From: JBHGBM01 sp041946965 | Lineage (GTDB): Bacteria > Acidobacteriota > Terriglobia > Bryobacterales > Bryobacteraceae | NCBI GenBank assembly: GCA_041946965.1 | Contig: JBHGBM010000148.1 | Location: 1 to 5,026 of the forward strand | Direction of reading: 5' to 3' | DNA: 5,026 nt | In this document: in pieces, positions 1 to 4,969 of the stretch | Position numbering within the stretch: position 1 is the stretch's first letter | Layout: every line of letters starts with the position of its first letter | The notes under the pieces: model-generated | What the model saw: only the letters and a program-made list of their open reading frames with translations | Database searches by the model: none | Told to the model about the DNA's origin: nothing | Position numbers and translations under genes: made by a program

Positions 1-59
1 TGCAAAGCGGACAATTCACGTGCTAATAAAACCGGACATCTTGACAAACTAACGACACT
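1..59. repeat. Left copy of a perfect 59-bp terminal inverted repeat, probable insertion-sequence end
   Basis: This segment is the exact reverse complement of bases 4968-5026. The match ends at base 60 (C here, where the partner would need A). It is about 42% GC, in contrast to the GC-rich genes inside. It holds two copies of AAASCGGACA (4-13 and 29-38, 25 bases apart) and a CACGTG palindrome (17-22). Read from the gene side outward it begins TGTCGTTAGTTTGTC. A TGT tip and repeated internal motifs are typical of IS481- and IS21-type transposon ends, so the element body would lie outside the window to the left. The family assignment is inference, and no transposase is visible. An assembly overlap at a repeat junction would look the same. 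Confidence 0.8.
41..46 (+). promoter_or_regulatory. Perfect -35-like TTGACA inside the repeat, facing the first gene
   Basis: TTGACA matches the sigma-70 -35 consensus exactly and points out of the putative insertion-sequence end towards the carbohydrate-binding protein gene. Insertion-sequence ends with an outward -35 are known to create hybrid promoters with host -10 boxes. Here the -10 is poor: a 17-base spacer gives AGGTAT (64-69), and the better TATCCT (67-72) needs a 20-base spacer. Either would overlap or abut the GGAGG at 62-66. Activity is therefore doubtful. Confidence 0.25.
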
Positions 60-61
60 CC

Positions 62-66
62 GGAGG
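62..66 (+). promoter_or_regulatory. GGAGG Shine-Dalgarno-like site with odd spacing
   Basis: This is a strong GGAGG match to the 16S anti-Shine-Dalgarno. It lies 14 bases before ATG 81, the start of the secreted protein, which is longer than the usual 5-9. It lies exactly 6 bases before a GTG at 73 in a different frame. That GTG opens a 28-codon frame ending at TGA 157-159. The start of the main gene is still best placed at 81, because a signal peptide begins there and no in-frame start codon lies between the site and 81. Confidence 0.45.
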
Positions 67-80
67 TATCCTGTGGGTAC

Positions 81-932
81 ATGCGCCTCCTCTATCTCGC
101 GCTCCTGGCCGCCTCACTCGCCGCGCAGAACCAGAACACCCCCGAAGGTCCGGGGGTGAACTGGAACAAACAGTGTTACTCCCTCAACGTGCCGCTGCTC
201 GAAAAGGCCCCGGCCATCGACGGCAACCTCGCGGATTGGAAGGACTACGCCTTTACCGACGGCCTGTGGGACGTCTACCGCGTGATGCATGCTCCCTGGT
301 TCGACCCGGGCCGCAACCGCCTGACCGATCACGGCAACGAGCCGCGTCCGGAAGACGACCTCAGCGCGCGGTACTACATAGCTTGGGACCGGCGCTACCT
401 GTATCTGGGCGCGGAGGTGCGCGATAACGTGAACGACGTGAGCGACCCGGCGCACGAGCCCAAGCGCTGGTACGCGAAGGACTCCATCTGCTGGTTCCTC
501 GAAGCGCCGCGCGACGCCAAGCCCGAGTTGTTCGGGCAGGGAGACAACGCTTTCTGCTTCGTGGCCGACGCGCGCAAGCCCGGCTACGGCGCGTGGTGGC
601 GGCACGGCAGCCCCGCCCGCACCTACATCGAGGAGCCCATACCTAAACGCGCCGTCAACTATGCCATCCGCATGAACCCGTGGGGACGCAGCCCGGGCGA
701 CTTCATCCTGGAAGCGCGCGTCGAGATGGCCCCCACCCTGGGGGCGAGCGACCCGGCGTGGCGCGCGCCGCGCATCGGAGACGAGTACGGCCTGGAGATC
801 GTGCATTGCGACCCGGACGGCGGCGGCTACGGCGGCCACCTGATGATTTACGGCACCGGAGACCGCGACGAAAGCTGGGGTATCATGAAGCTCACCGGCC
901 CCATCGGGCCGGTCCAACGGAAACAGAACTGA
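81..932 (+). CDS. Secreted CBM9/DOMON-like carbohydrate-binding protein
   Basis: This 283-residue protein looks like a stand-alone member of the carbohydrate-binding family 9-like beta-sandwich group, predicted to be exported and to bind sugar or polysaccharide rather than cleave it. Residues 1-15 form a signal peptide (MRLLYLALLAASLAA) with likely cleavage before Gln16. The family signature follows: IDGNLADW at 46-53, the strand pair YIAWDRRYLYLGAEVRDN at 99-116, WYAKDS at 130-135, an ILEARVEM strand near 210-217, and GDEYGLEIVHCDPDGGG at 233-249. No catalytic domain is fused to it, although many relatives are modules of larger enzymes. ATG 81 is chosen because it opens the signal peptide. 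The nearest GGAGG is 14 bases upstream, so initiation may be weak. The stop is 5 bases before the isomerase gene, suggesting an operon. The repeat ends only about 22 bases upstream, so any native promoter is cut away or replaced. The family is fairly sure; the ligand is unknown. Confidence 0.8.
   Translation: MRLLYLALLAASLAAQNQNTPEGPGVNWNKQCYSLNVPLLEKAPAIDGNLADWKDYAFTDGLWDVYRVMHAPWFDPGRNRLTDHGNEPRPEDDLSARYYIAWDRRYLYLGAEVRDNVNDVSDPAHEPKRWYAKDSICWFLEAPRDAKPELFGQGDNAFCFVADARKPGYGAWWRHGSPARTYIEEPIPKRAVNYAIRMNPWGRSPGDFILEARVEMAPTLGASDPAWRAPRIGDEYGLEIVHCDPDGGGYGGHLMIYGTGDRDESWGIMKLTGPIGPVQRKQN
137..158 (+). other. Strong GC hairpin just after the signal-peptide codons
   Basis: CACCCCCG (137-144) and CGGGGGTG (151-158) pair perfectly over 8 bp around a 6-base loop. 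The hairpin covers codons 19-26 of the secreted-protein gene, immediately after the predicted signal peptide, and there is no following T-run. It could slow ribosomes as the signal peptide emerges, or could be a by-product of GC-rich Pro/Gly codons. No function is shown. Confidence 0.4.
894..913 (+). other. GC hairpin at the junction of the first two genes
   Basis: ACCGGCCC (894-901) and GGGCCGGT (906-913) form a perfect 8-bp stem with a CATC tetraloop. It lies in the last codons of the secreted-protein gene, 24 bases before the isomerase start. No T-tract follows, so it is not a standard intrinsic terminator. It could lower read-through or affect translational coupling, or it may simply reflect the encoded TGPIGP sequence. 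Confidence 0.4.
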
Positions 933-937
933 CCGCC

Positions 938-1864
938 ATGATGCAATTAGGATTCGTAAGCGCCATTTTGCCGGACCTCTCGCTCGAAGAGGTCCTCGGC
1001 TTCGCCTCCTCCACCGGATACCGCGCGGTGGAGGTCATGTGCTGGCCCGTAGGCAAGGCCGAGCGCCGCTACGCCGGTGTGACCCACATCGACGCCGCGG
1101 GCCTGGACGCCGCGGGCGCCGGCCGCATCCGCGCCTTGCAGGAGTCCTCGGGCGTGAACATCAGCGGACTCGGCTACTACCCCAACCCGCTGGCGCCCGA
1201 CCCCGCCGAGGCCGCCATCTACATCGCCCACATCCGCAAGGTGATCGACGCCGCCAAACTCCTCGGCCTCTCCGTGGTGAACACCTTCATCGGCCGCGAC
1301 TGGACGCGCTCGGTGGACGACAACTGGGCGCGCTTCCGCGAGGTGTGGCCGGGACTGGTGCGCTACGCCGGCGAGCGCGGCATCCGCATCGCCATCGAGA
1401 ACTGTCCGATGCTGTTCACGCACGACGAGTGGCCCGGCGGCAAGAATCTGGCCCACAGCCCCGCGGTGTGGCGCCGCATGTTCGAGGAGATTCCGGACGC
1501 CAACTTCGGCCTGAATTACGACCCCTCGCACCTGGTGTGGCAGCAGATGGATTATTTGAAGCCCTTGCGGGAGTTCGCCTCGCGCATCTTTCACGTGCAC
1601 CTGAAGGACGCCCGTGTGGATCGCGAGAAGCTCAACGAAGTCGGCATTCTGGCTACGCCGCTCCAGTTCCACACCCCGAAACTGCCGGGCCTGGGCGACG
1701 TGGACTGGGGCAAGTTCTTTTCCGTGCTGGGCGACGCGGGCTACGGCGGGCCGGTGTGCGTGGAAGTGGAAGACCGTTCCTACGAAGGCTCGCTCGAGCT
1801 GCGCAAGGCGGCGCTGGCGCAAAGCTTCGCCTACTTGCGGCAGTTCACTCCCGCACGATCGTAA
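938..1864 (+). CDS. Sugar phosphate isomerase/epimerase, xylose-isomerase-like TIM barrel
   Basis: This 308-residue cytoplasmic protein (no signal peptide) belongs to the AP-endonuclease-2/xylose-isomerase-like barrel group (COG1082, the IolE and tagatose 3-epimerase kind). Members isomerise, epimerise or dehydrate sugars using a divalent metal. The length is usual. Barrel strands read MQLGFVSA (2-9), GYRAVEVM (27-34), VNISGLGYYPNP (73-84), VVNTFIG (113-119), IRIAIENCPM (149-158), NFGLNYDPSHL (189-199), IFHVHLKD (217-224) and VCVEVED (273-279). The likely metal and acid/base residues are Glu154, Asp195 with His198, His221 and Glu276 or Glu278, all present. The start is ATG 938, with ATG 941 as an alternative. 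Both lack a clear Shine-Dalgarno, so coupling to the gene ending 5 bases upstream is likely. The 3' end overlaps the opposing kinase gene by 20 bases. A hydroxypyruvate- or inositol-type substrate is possible, but the sequence does not decide it. Confidence 0.85.
   Translation: MMQLGFVSAILPDLSLEEVLGFASSTGYRAVEVMCWPVGKAERRYAGVTHIDAAGLDAAGAGRIRALQESSGVNISGLGYYPNPLAPDPAEAAIYIAHIRKVIDAAKLLGLSVVNTFIGRDWTRSVDDNWARFREVWPGLVRYAGERGIRIAIENCPMLFTHDEWPGGKNLAHSPAVWRRMFEEIPDANFGLNYDPSHLVWQQMDYLKPLREFASRIFHVHLKDARVDREKLNEVGILATPLQFHTPKLPGLGDVDWGKFFSVLGDAGYGGPVCVEVEDRSYEGSLELRKAALAQSFAYLRQFTPARS
1091..1117 (+). repeat. In-frame 15-base tandem duplication
   Basis: GACGCCGCGGGC occurs at 1091-1102 and again at 1106-1117, a 15-base period that encodes DAAGL followed by DAAGA in the isomerase (residues 52-61). 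It keeps the frame and falls in a likely loop between early barrel elements. A short slippage duplication in GC-rich DNA is the plain explanation. Confidence 0.5.
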
Positions 1865-2282
1865 TTCTCGAAAAGCCCTCTTCCGCGCGCGGGGGCGTGA
1901 GCCGGGCCGCCATGCGCTGCATGGCCTCCGCCGGAACCACGCGGTTGCGGCGCAGGTTGCGCTCGCGGCAGGTTTCCAACGGCACGTCGAAGAACACCGC
2001 CTCCACCTCGCAGCCCCACGCGCGCCCAATCTCGATGTAGGGCCGGCGCTCCTCCGGTGTCAGGTGCGTGGCGTCCATGTAGGTCACCGGGCGCCCGATG
2101 GCCAGCCGCTGCCGCAGCAGGTAGCGCAGGGTGAGAAACACGCGAGGGTGGATGCTCTGGTCGGTGGCGTCGTCGATCAGCAGTTGCCGGACCGAGTCGG
2201 AGGAGAGCGGCACGATTCCTTGCCGCTCCAGCCACGTGGACTTGCCGCAGCCGGGCAGCCCGATCAGAATCACGATACGCAT
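1845..2282 (-). CDS. Small P-loop kinase, AAA_33/polynucleotide-5'-kinase type
   Basis: This 145-residue protein resembles single-domain kinases related to the 5'-kinase domain of bacterial Pnkp and T4 polynucleotide kinase, which move the ATP gamma-phosphate to a hydroxyl. Walker A is GLPGCGKST at 8-16. LSSD follows at 26-29, with Asp29 a candidate for binding or activating the acceptor. YMDATHLTPEERR at 68-80 is a typical family strand and helix. FDVPLETCRERNLRR at 98-112 carries the arginine-rich lid, and the C-terminal helix ends MAARLTPP (124-131). All core parts are present. ATG at 2282 is preferred: its A is the last base of the upstream stop (TGATG), indicating translational coupling to the hydrolase gene. 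GTG at 2285 would add one residue. The 3' end overlaps the convergent isomerase by 20 bases. The real acceptor, whether nucleic acid, nucleoside, sugar or other small molecule, cannot be told. Confidence 0.8.
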   Translation of the reverse strand: MRIVILIGLPGCGKSTWLERQGIVPLSSDSVRQLLIDDATDQSIHPRVFLTLRYLLRQRLAIGRPVTYMDATHLTPEERRPYIEIGRAWGCEVEAVFFDVPLETCRERNLRRNRVVPAEAMQRMAARLTPPRAEEGFSRITIVRE

Positions 2283-3481
2283 CACTGGACCCGCAGCAGG
2301 ATGCCCGCGCCCGGAGCCAGCCAGTCCATCTCGCGGCCGAGCGGCTCTTCTTTTCCCGAATAGGGCGACGTCCGGAACAGCTTGCCCGGGCGCTTCAGCG
2401 CGATCTCGAAGCGGAACGACTGCGCCAGGTCCTTGTTCACCAGCATCAGGTACGGCCGTTTCCGCTCATCTTCGAATTCGCCGATGAGAAACCGCGGGGC
2501 GGCGGGCTGCTTCACCAGTGCCTGCGTCATCTTCACGTCTTCCACCAGCGTGCCGGCCGAAAGCGGCTGTCCCTGCGGCGGCGGCTCGGGGTAGTGATAC
2601 ACGCCCGTGCTGCGCAGCTTCAACATGGTGGGCGCGAGCGCATGGATCTCCAGGTTCACGCGCCGCAGCATCTCCCAGGTCGCCGTGCGGTTGCCGAACG
2701 GGTCGATGGGAGCCAACCGGTAGTTGCCGATAGGCGGCGTGAGGTACGTAAAGTACTGGATGCCGCGCCCTCCGTATGCCAGCGTGCTGTAGACCTGCAA
2801 GTGGAAGGTGGCATCGGAGGGCTCCATGTAGTTGAAGTGCGCGTTGGCCAGGATGCAGTTCCAGAACGGCACGCCGCTTTCGAGCGCCAGCCGGCGCACG
2901 ATTTCCAGGTTGACGAAGAAGGAGTCGAGCATCTCGCCGTTCACCAACGAGTAATTGTCATAGCTGAGGAAGGGCTGCCCCACGGTCCTCACCAGCATAC
3001 GCACGTAGTCGTCGTAGTTCGCCGTACCCAGCCGCACGGCGCTCACCCGGTATGGGAACAGGTTGACGTAAGTCAGCATGCCGGGCATGGCTTCGCGGAC
3101 CAGCGCCGCCACCCGCCCCAGCCCCGGCATGAGCGTAGCGGCCGGCTCGTCGCGCAAGTAGAAACCGAGCGCGGCGGGGTTGCCCGCCACCTGCGCTTTG
3201 ACGGCGGCGATGTTCGCGCGGATCTGGTCTTCGGGCGGAGGGTTTGACCAGTCGTAGCCGTTGACGCGCTTGTCGGTAACGAAGCAGCTCAGCCCGGCGG
3301 CGTGCACGCGTTCCAGGTCGTCCACACGGCAGAAGCCGGAGACGTTGAGCCCCGCGTCCTTCATGCCGCGGAGCAGTTCAGGACCGGAGGGAGAAGATCC
3401 CCACGCCATCACGGGGAAGTCGCGGGCCGGTTGCGCGGTCACGGCCGGTGCGGACAGCAGCAAGAGGATCAGGCGCCGCAT
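2282..3481 (-). CDS. Secreted TIM-barrel glycoside-hydrolase-like protein
   Basis: This 399-residue protein has a signal peptide (MRRLILLLLSAPAVTA, 1-16, cleavage before Gln17), so it acts outside the cytoplasm. The mature part starts with a barrel strand (FPVMAWG, 22-28) and a GMKDAGLNVSGF repeat-strand (39-50), and looks like a clan-A/GH42-like (beta/alpha)8 barrel. FYLRDEP at 107-113 matches the strand-4 position where such enzymes carry the acid/base glutamate, here Glu112. Later landmarks are LSYDNYSL (172-179), an NAHFNYMEP strand (213-221), and VYSTLAYGGRGIQYFTY (230-246). A C-terminal region from about 300 looks like a beta-rich domain. The catalytic nucleophile is not obvious; Glu220 is one candidate, and a non-catalytic role is possible. 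It starts at ATG 3481 with no strong Shine-Dalgarno and leads a two-gene operon with the P-loop kinase. The fold is likely; the substrate is unknown. Confidence 0.7.
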   Translation of the reverse strand: MRRLILLLLSAPAVTAQPARDFPVMAWGSSPSGPELLRGMKDAGLNVSGFCRVDDLERVHAAGLSCFVTDKRVNGYDWSNPPPEDQIRANIAAVKAQVAGNPAALGFYLRDEPAATLMPGLGRVAALVREAMPGMLTYVNLFPYRVSAVRLGTANYDDYVRMLVRTVGQPFLSYDNYSLVNGEMLDSFFVNLEIVRRLALESGVPFWNCILANAHFNYMEPSDATFHLQVYSTLAYGGRGIQYFTYLTPPIGNYRLAPIDPFGNRTATWEMLRRVNLEIHALAPTMLKLRSTGVYHYPEPPPQGQPLSAGTLVEDVKMTQALVKQPAAPRFLIGEFEDERKRPYLMLVNKDLAQSFRFEIALKRPGKLFRTSPYSGKEEPLGREMDWLAPGAGILLRVQ

Positions 3482-3516
3482 GGCTGGGAATATAGTATCC
3501 CATGTAAGATCGGTGC
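3482..3516. promoter_or_regulatory. 35-base divergent intergenic spacer, probable back-to-back promoters
   Basis: This spacer separates the minus-strand hydrolase gene from the plus-strand yraN gene and is too short for two independent full promoters, so any -35 elements must lie inside the genes. It contains the only AT-rich patch nearby. TATAGT at 3491-3496 is a -10 candidate for yraN, 20 bases before its ATG, but has no good -35 in register. GGGA (3486-3489) and TCCC (3498-3501) give a weak dyad that could be an operator. Neither gene has a clear ribosome-binding site here. Confidence 0.3.
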
Positions 3517-3945
3517 ATGCTCCTTTACAGGTTTGCCGACCGGCTGCGACACTGGGCGCGCCTCCGCCGGTGGACGGCCGACCAGGCCGCGGGCAGGCTC
3601 GGCGAGGACCTCGCGCACCGGCTCCTGCGGCGCAGCGGCTACCGCGTGGTGGCGCGCAACTGGCGCCCGCGTTCGGGCGCGGGGGAGATCGACCTGGTGG
3701 CGTGGGAAGGCGCCACGCTGGTGTTCGTCGAAGTGAAGACCCGCGGCACGGAGGAGTTCGGCGCGCCGGACCGCGCCATCGACGCGGAGAAGCGTGATGC
3801 CCTGATCCGCAGCGCGCGGGATTACACGCGGCGCGCCGGCGTGAGCTGGGAGCGCGTGCGCTTCGATTCCGTCAGTGTGCTTTTGGATCCGCGGCCGCGC
3901 CTGGAGCTGGTGCGGGGCGCGTTCGCCCGCGGCCAGACGGTATAA
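3517..3945 (+). CDS. yraN: YraN/UPF0102 family nuclease-fold protein
   Basis: This 142-residue protein belongs to UPF0102, a widely conserved family with a restriction-endonuclease/Holliday-junction-resolvase-like fold and poorly defined role, probably linked to DNA. The hallmarks are in order: AGRLGEDLAHRLLRRSGY at 25-42 with Glu30, then GEIDLVA at 56-62 with Glu57 and Asp59, then FVEVKTR at 70-76 giving Glu72 and Lys74. Together these make the D/E-x-K metal-site pattern of PD-(D/E)xK enzymes. AIDAEKRDALIRSARDY (near 88-104) is the usual following helix. It has normal family length, with a slightly longer basic N-terminus. Start ATG 3517 lacks a clear Shine-Dalgarno. The gene is followed after 22 bases by the GalT homologue on the same strand, so the two are probably co-transcribed. 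In many bacteria yraN sits by rnhB or tRNA/ribosome genes instead, so this neighbourhood adds little about function. Confidence 0.9.
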   Translation: MLLYRFADRLRHWARLRRWTADQAAGRLGEDLAHRLLRRSGYRVVARNWRPRSGAGEIDLVAWEGATLVFVEVKTRGTEEFGAPDRAIDAEKRDALIRSARDYTRRAGVSWERVRFDSVSVLLDPRPRLELVRGAFARGQTV

Positions 3946-3958
3946 TCGAGCTTCATGC

Positions 3959-3963
3959 GGAGG
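3959..3963 (+). promoter_or_regulatory. GGAGG ribosome-binding site setting the GTG start of the GalT homologue
   Basis: GGAGG lies 4 bases before GTG 3968. The reading frame is open upstream to 3875, inside yraN, but the family's conserved N-terminus (PELRKDPITGRWV) begins right after this GTG. The nearby ATG codons at 3955 and 3964 are out of frame. Site and homology agree on the start. Confidence 0.75.
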
Positions 3964-3967
3964 ATGT

Positions 3968-4969
3968 GTGCCTGAATTGCGTAAGGACCCGATCACCGGC
4001 CGGTGGGTGATTATTGCCACAGACCGGGCGCGCCGCCCCTCCGACTTTTCGCGCGAATCCGTTCCCGCTCCCGCCATGCGCTTCTGTCCTTTCTGTTACG
4101 GCAACGAGCAGAAGACCCCGCCGGAGGTGCTGGCGTACCGGCAGAACGGCGGCCCCAATCAGCCCGGCTGGAGCGTCCGCGTGGTGCCGAACAAGTTCCC
4201 CGTCCTGGGCATCGAGGGCGACCTGAACCGGCAGGGCGACGGCATTTACGACAGGATGAACGGCATCGGCGCGCACGAGGTCATTATCGAGACGCCCGAC
4301 CACACGCTCTCCATGGCGGAAATGACGGAGAAGCAGATCGAGGAAGTGCTGTGGGCGTTTCGCGACCGAATTAACGACCTGAAGCGCGACCGCCGCTTCC
4401 GCTACATCGTGCTGTTCAAGAATTGGGGCGAGGGGGCCGGCGCCACTCTCGAACACACTCACTCGCAGCTCATCGCGCTGCCCGTGATCCCCAAAAGCGT
4501 GAAAGAAGAGATGGACGGCGCGGCGCAATACTATGACTTCAAGGAGCGCTGCATCTACTGCGATATCGTGCGGCAGGACACCGCGGCGGCGGCTCGGCTG
4601 GTGACCGAGACGGAACGCTTCGTGGTGCTGGAACCCTACGCCTCGCGCTTCCCCTTCGAGACCTGGGTTCTGCCGAGGCGGCACGAATCGCATTTCGAGG
4701 ACGCCGAGCCCGCCACGCTCCAGAACCTGGCGTGGGTGCTGCGTTCCACGCTGCGCAAGATCGACAAGGTACTGGAGAAGCCGCCATACAACTTCATCGT
4801 CCACACCGCCCCGGTGCAGGAAGGCGAGTTGCACCACTATCACTGGCATGTGGAGATCATTCCCAAGCTCACCAAGGTGGCCGGCTTCGAATCCGGTACG
4901 GGTTTCTACATCAACCCGACGCCGCCGGAGGAGGCGGCGCGCTACCTGCGCGAGGCGGGTTTGGGGTAG
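3968..4969 (+). CDS. galT: Galactose-1-phosphate uridylyltransferase family protein (GalT)
   Basis: This 333-residue HIT-superfamily enzyme transfers nucleotide monophosphates between sugar-1-phosphates; GalT does so from UDP-glucose to galactose-1-phosphate in the Leloir pathway. It starts at GTG 3968. Visible motifs are PELRKDPITGRWV (2-14), CPFC (40-43), VVPNKFP (72-78), TPDH (109-112), GATLEHTHSQ (158-167), and HHYHWHVEIIP (289-299) followed by GFESGTGFYINP (306-317). His165 is the expected nucleophile that carries the nucleotidyl group, and Gln167 follows. Cys40, Cys43, His112 and His163 line up with the zinc ligands of E. coli GalT. A second pair, CIYC at 195-198, with His239, suggests a second zinc site as in the plant ADP-glucose phosphorylase relative, and HTH replaces the HPH of classical GalT. 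It could thus be GalT or an ADP-glucose phosphorylase-like enzyme. It follows yraN by 22 bases. The TAG stop touches the right-hand inverted repeat, but the conserved C-terminus is intact. Confidence 0.88.
   Translation: MPELRKDPITGRWVIIATDRARRPSDFSRESVPAPAMRFCPFCYGNEQKTPPEVLAYRQNGGPNQPGWSVRVVPNKFPVLGIEGDLNRQGDGIYDRMNGIGAHEVIIETPDHTLSMAEMTEKQIEEVLWAFRDRINDLKRDRRFRYIVLFKNWGEGAGATLEHTHSQLIALPVIPKSVKEEMDGAAQYYDFKERCIYCDIVRQDTAAAARLVTETERFVVLEPYASRFPFETWVLPRRHESHFEDAEPATLQNLAWVLRSTLRKIDKVLEKPPYNFIVHTAPVQEGELHHYHWHVEIIPKLTKVAGFESGTGFYINPTPPEEAARYLREAGLG

Noticed and set aside
894..930. Intrinsic terminator after the secreted binding-protein gene
   Set aside because: The stem is strong, but it lies inside the coding region and is followed by an A-rich rather than T-rich stretch; the next gene starts 5 bases after the stop.
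680..937. Upstream extension of the isomerase frame into the preceding gene
   Set aside because: The extension is Arg/Pro/Gly-rich without family similarity and overlaps a genuine gene. The conserved barrel starts at the ATG pair at 938/941.
947..2029. Long 360-codon minus-strand open frame opposite the isomerase gene
   Set aside because: It is low-complexity Ala/Arg/Gly/His-rich with no recognisable motif, and lies opposite a gene with full family motifs; a GC-driven shadow.
3941..3946. TATAAT at the end of yraN as a -10 box for the GalT homologue
   Set aside because: It overlaps the yraN stop and has no plausible -35 at 16-18 bases upstream (GC-rich sequence). Co-transcription over a 22-base gap is simpler.
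3875..3967. Upstream extension of the GalT frame inside yraN
   Set aside because: The conserved GalT N-terminus begins at GTG 3968, right after a GGAGG site; the extension has no family similarity.
3953..4849. 298-codon minus-strand open frame opposite the GalT homologue
   Set aside because: It has no domain motif, and the plus strand carries a complete catalytic set; a shadow frame.
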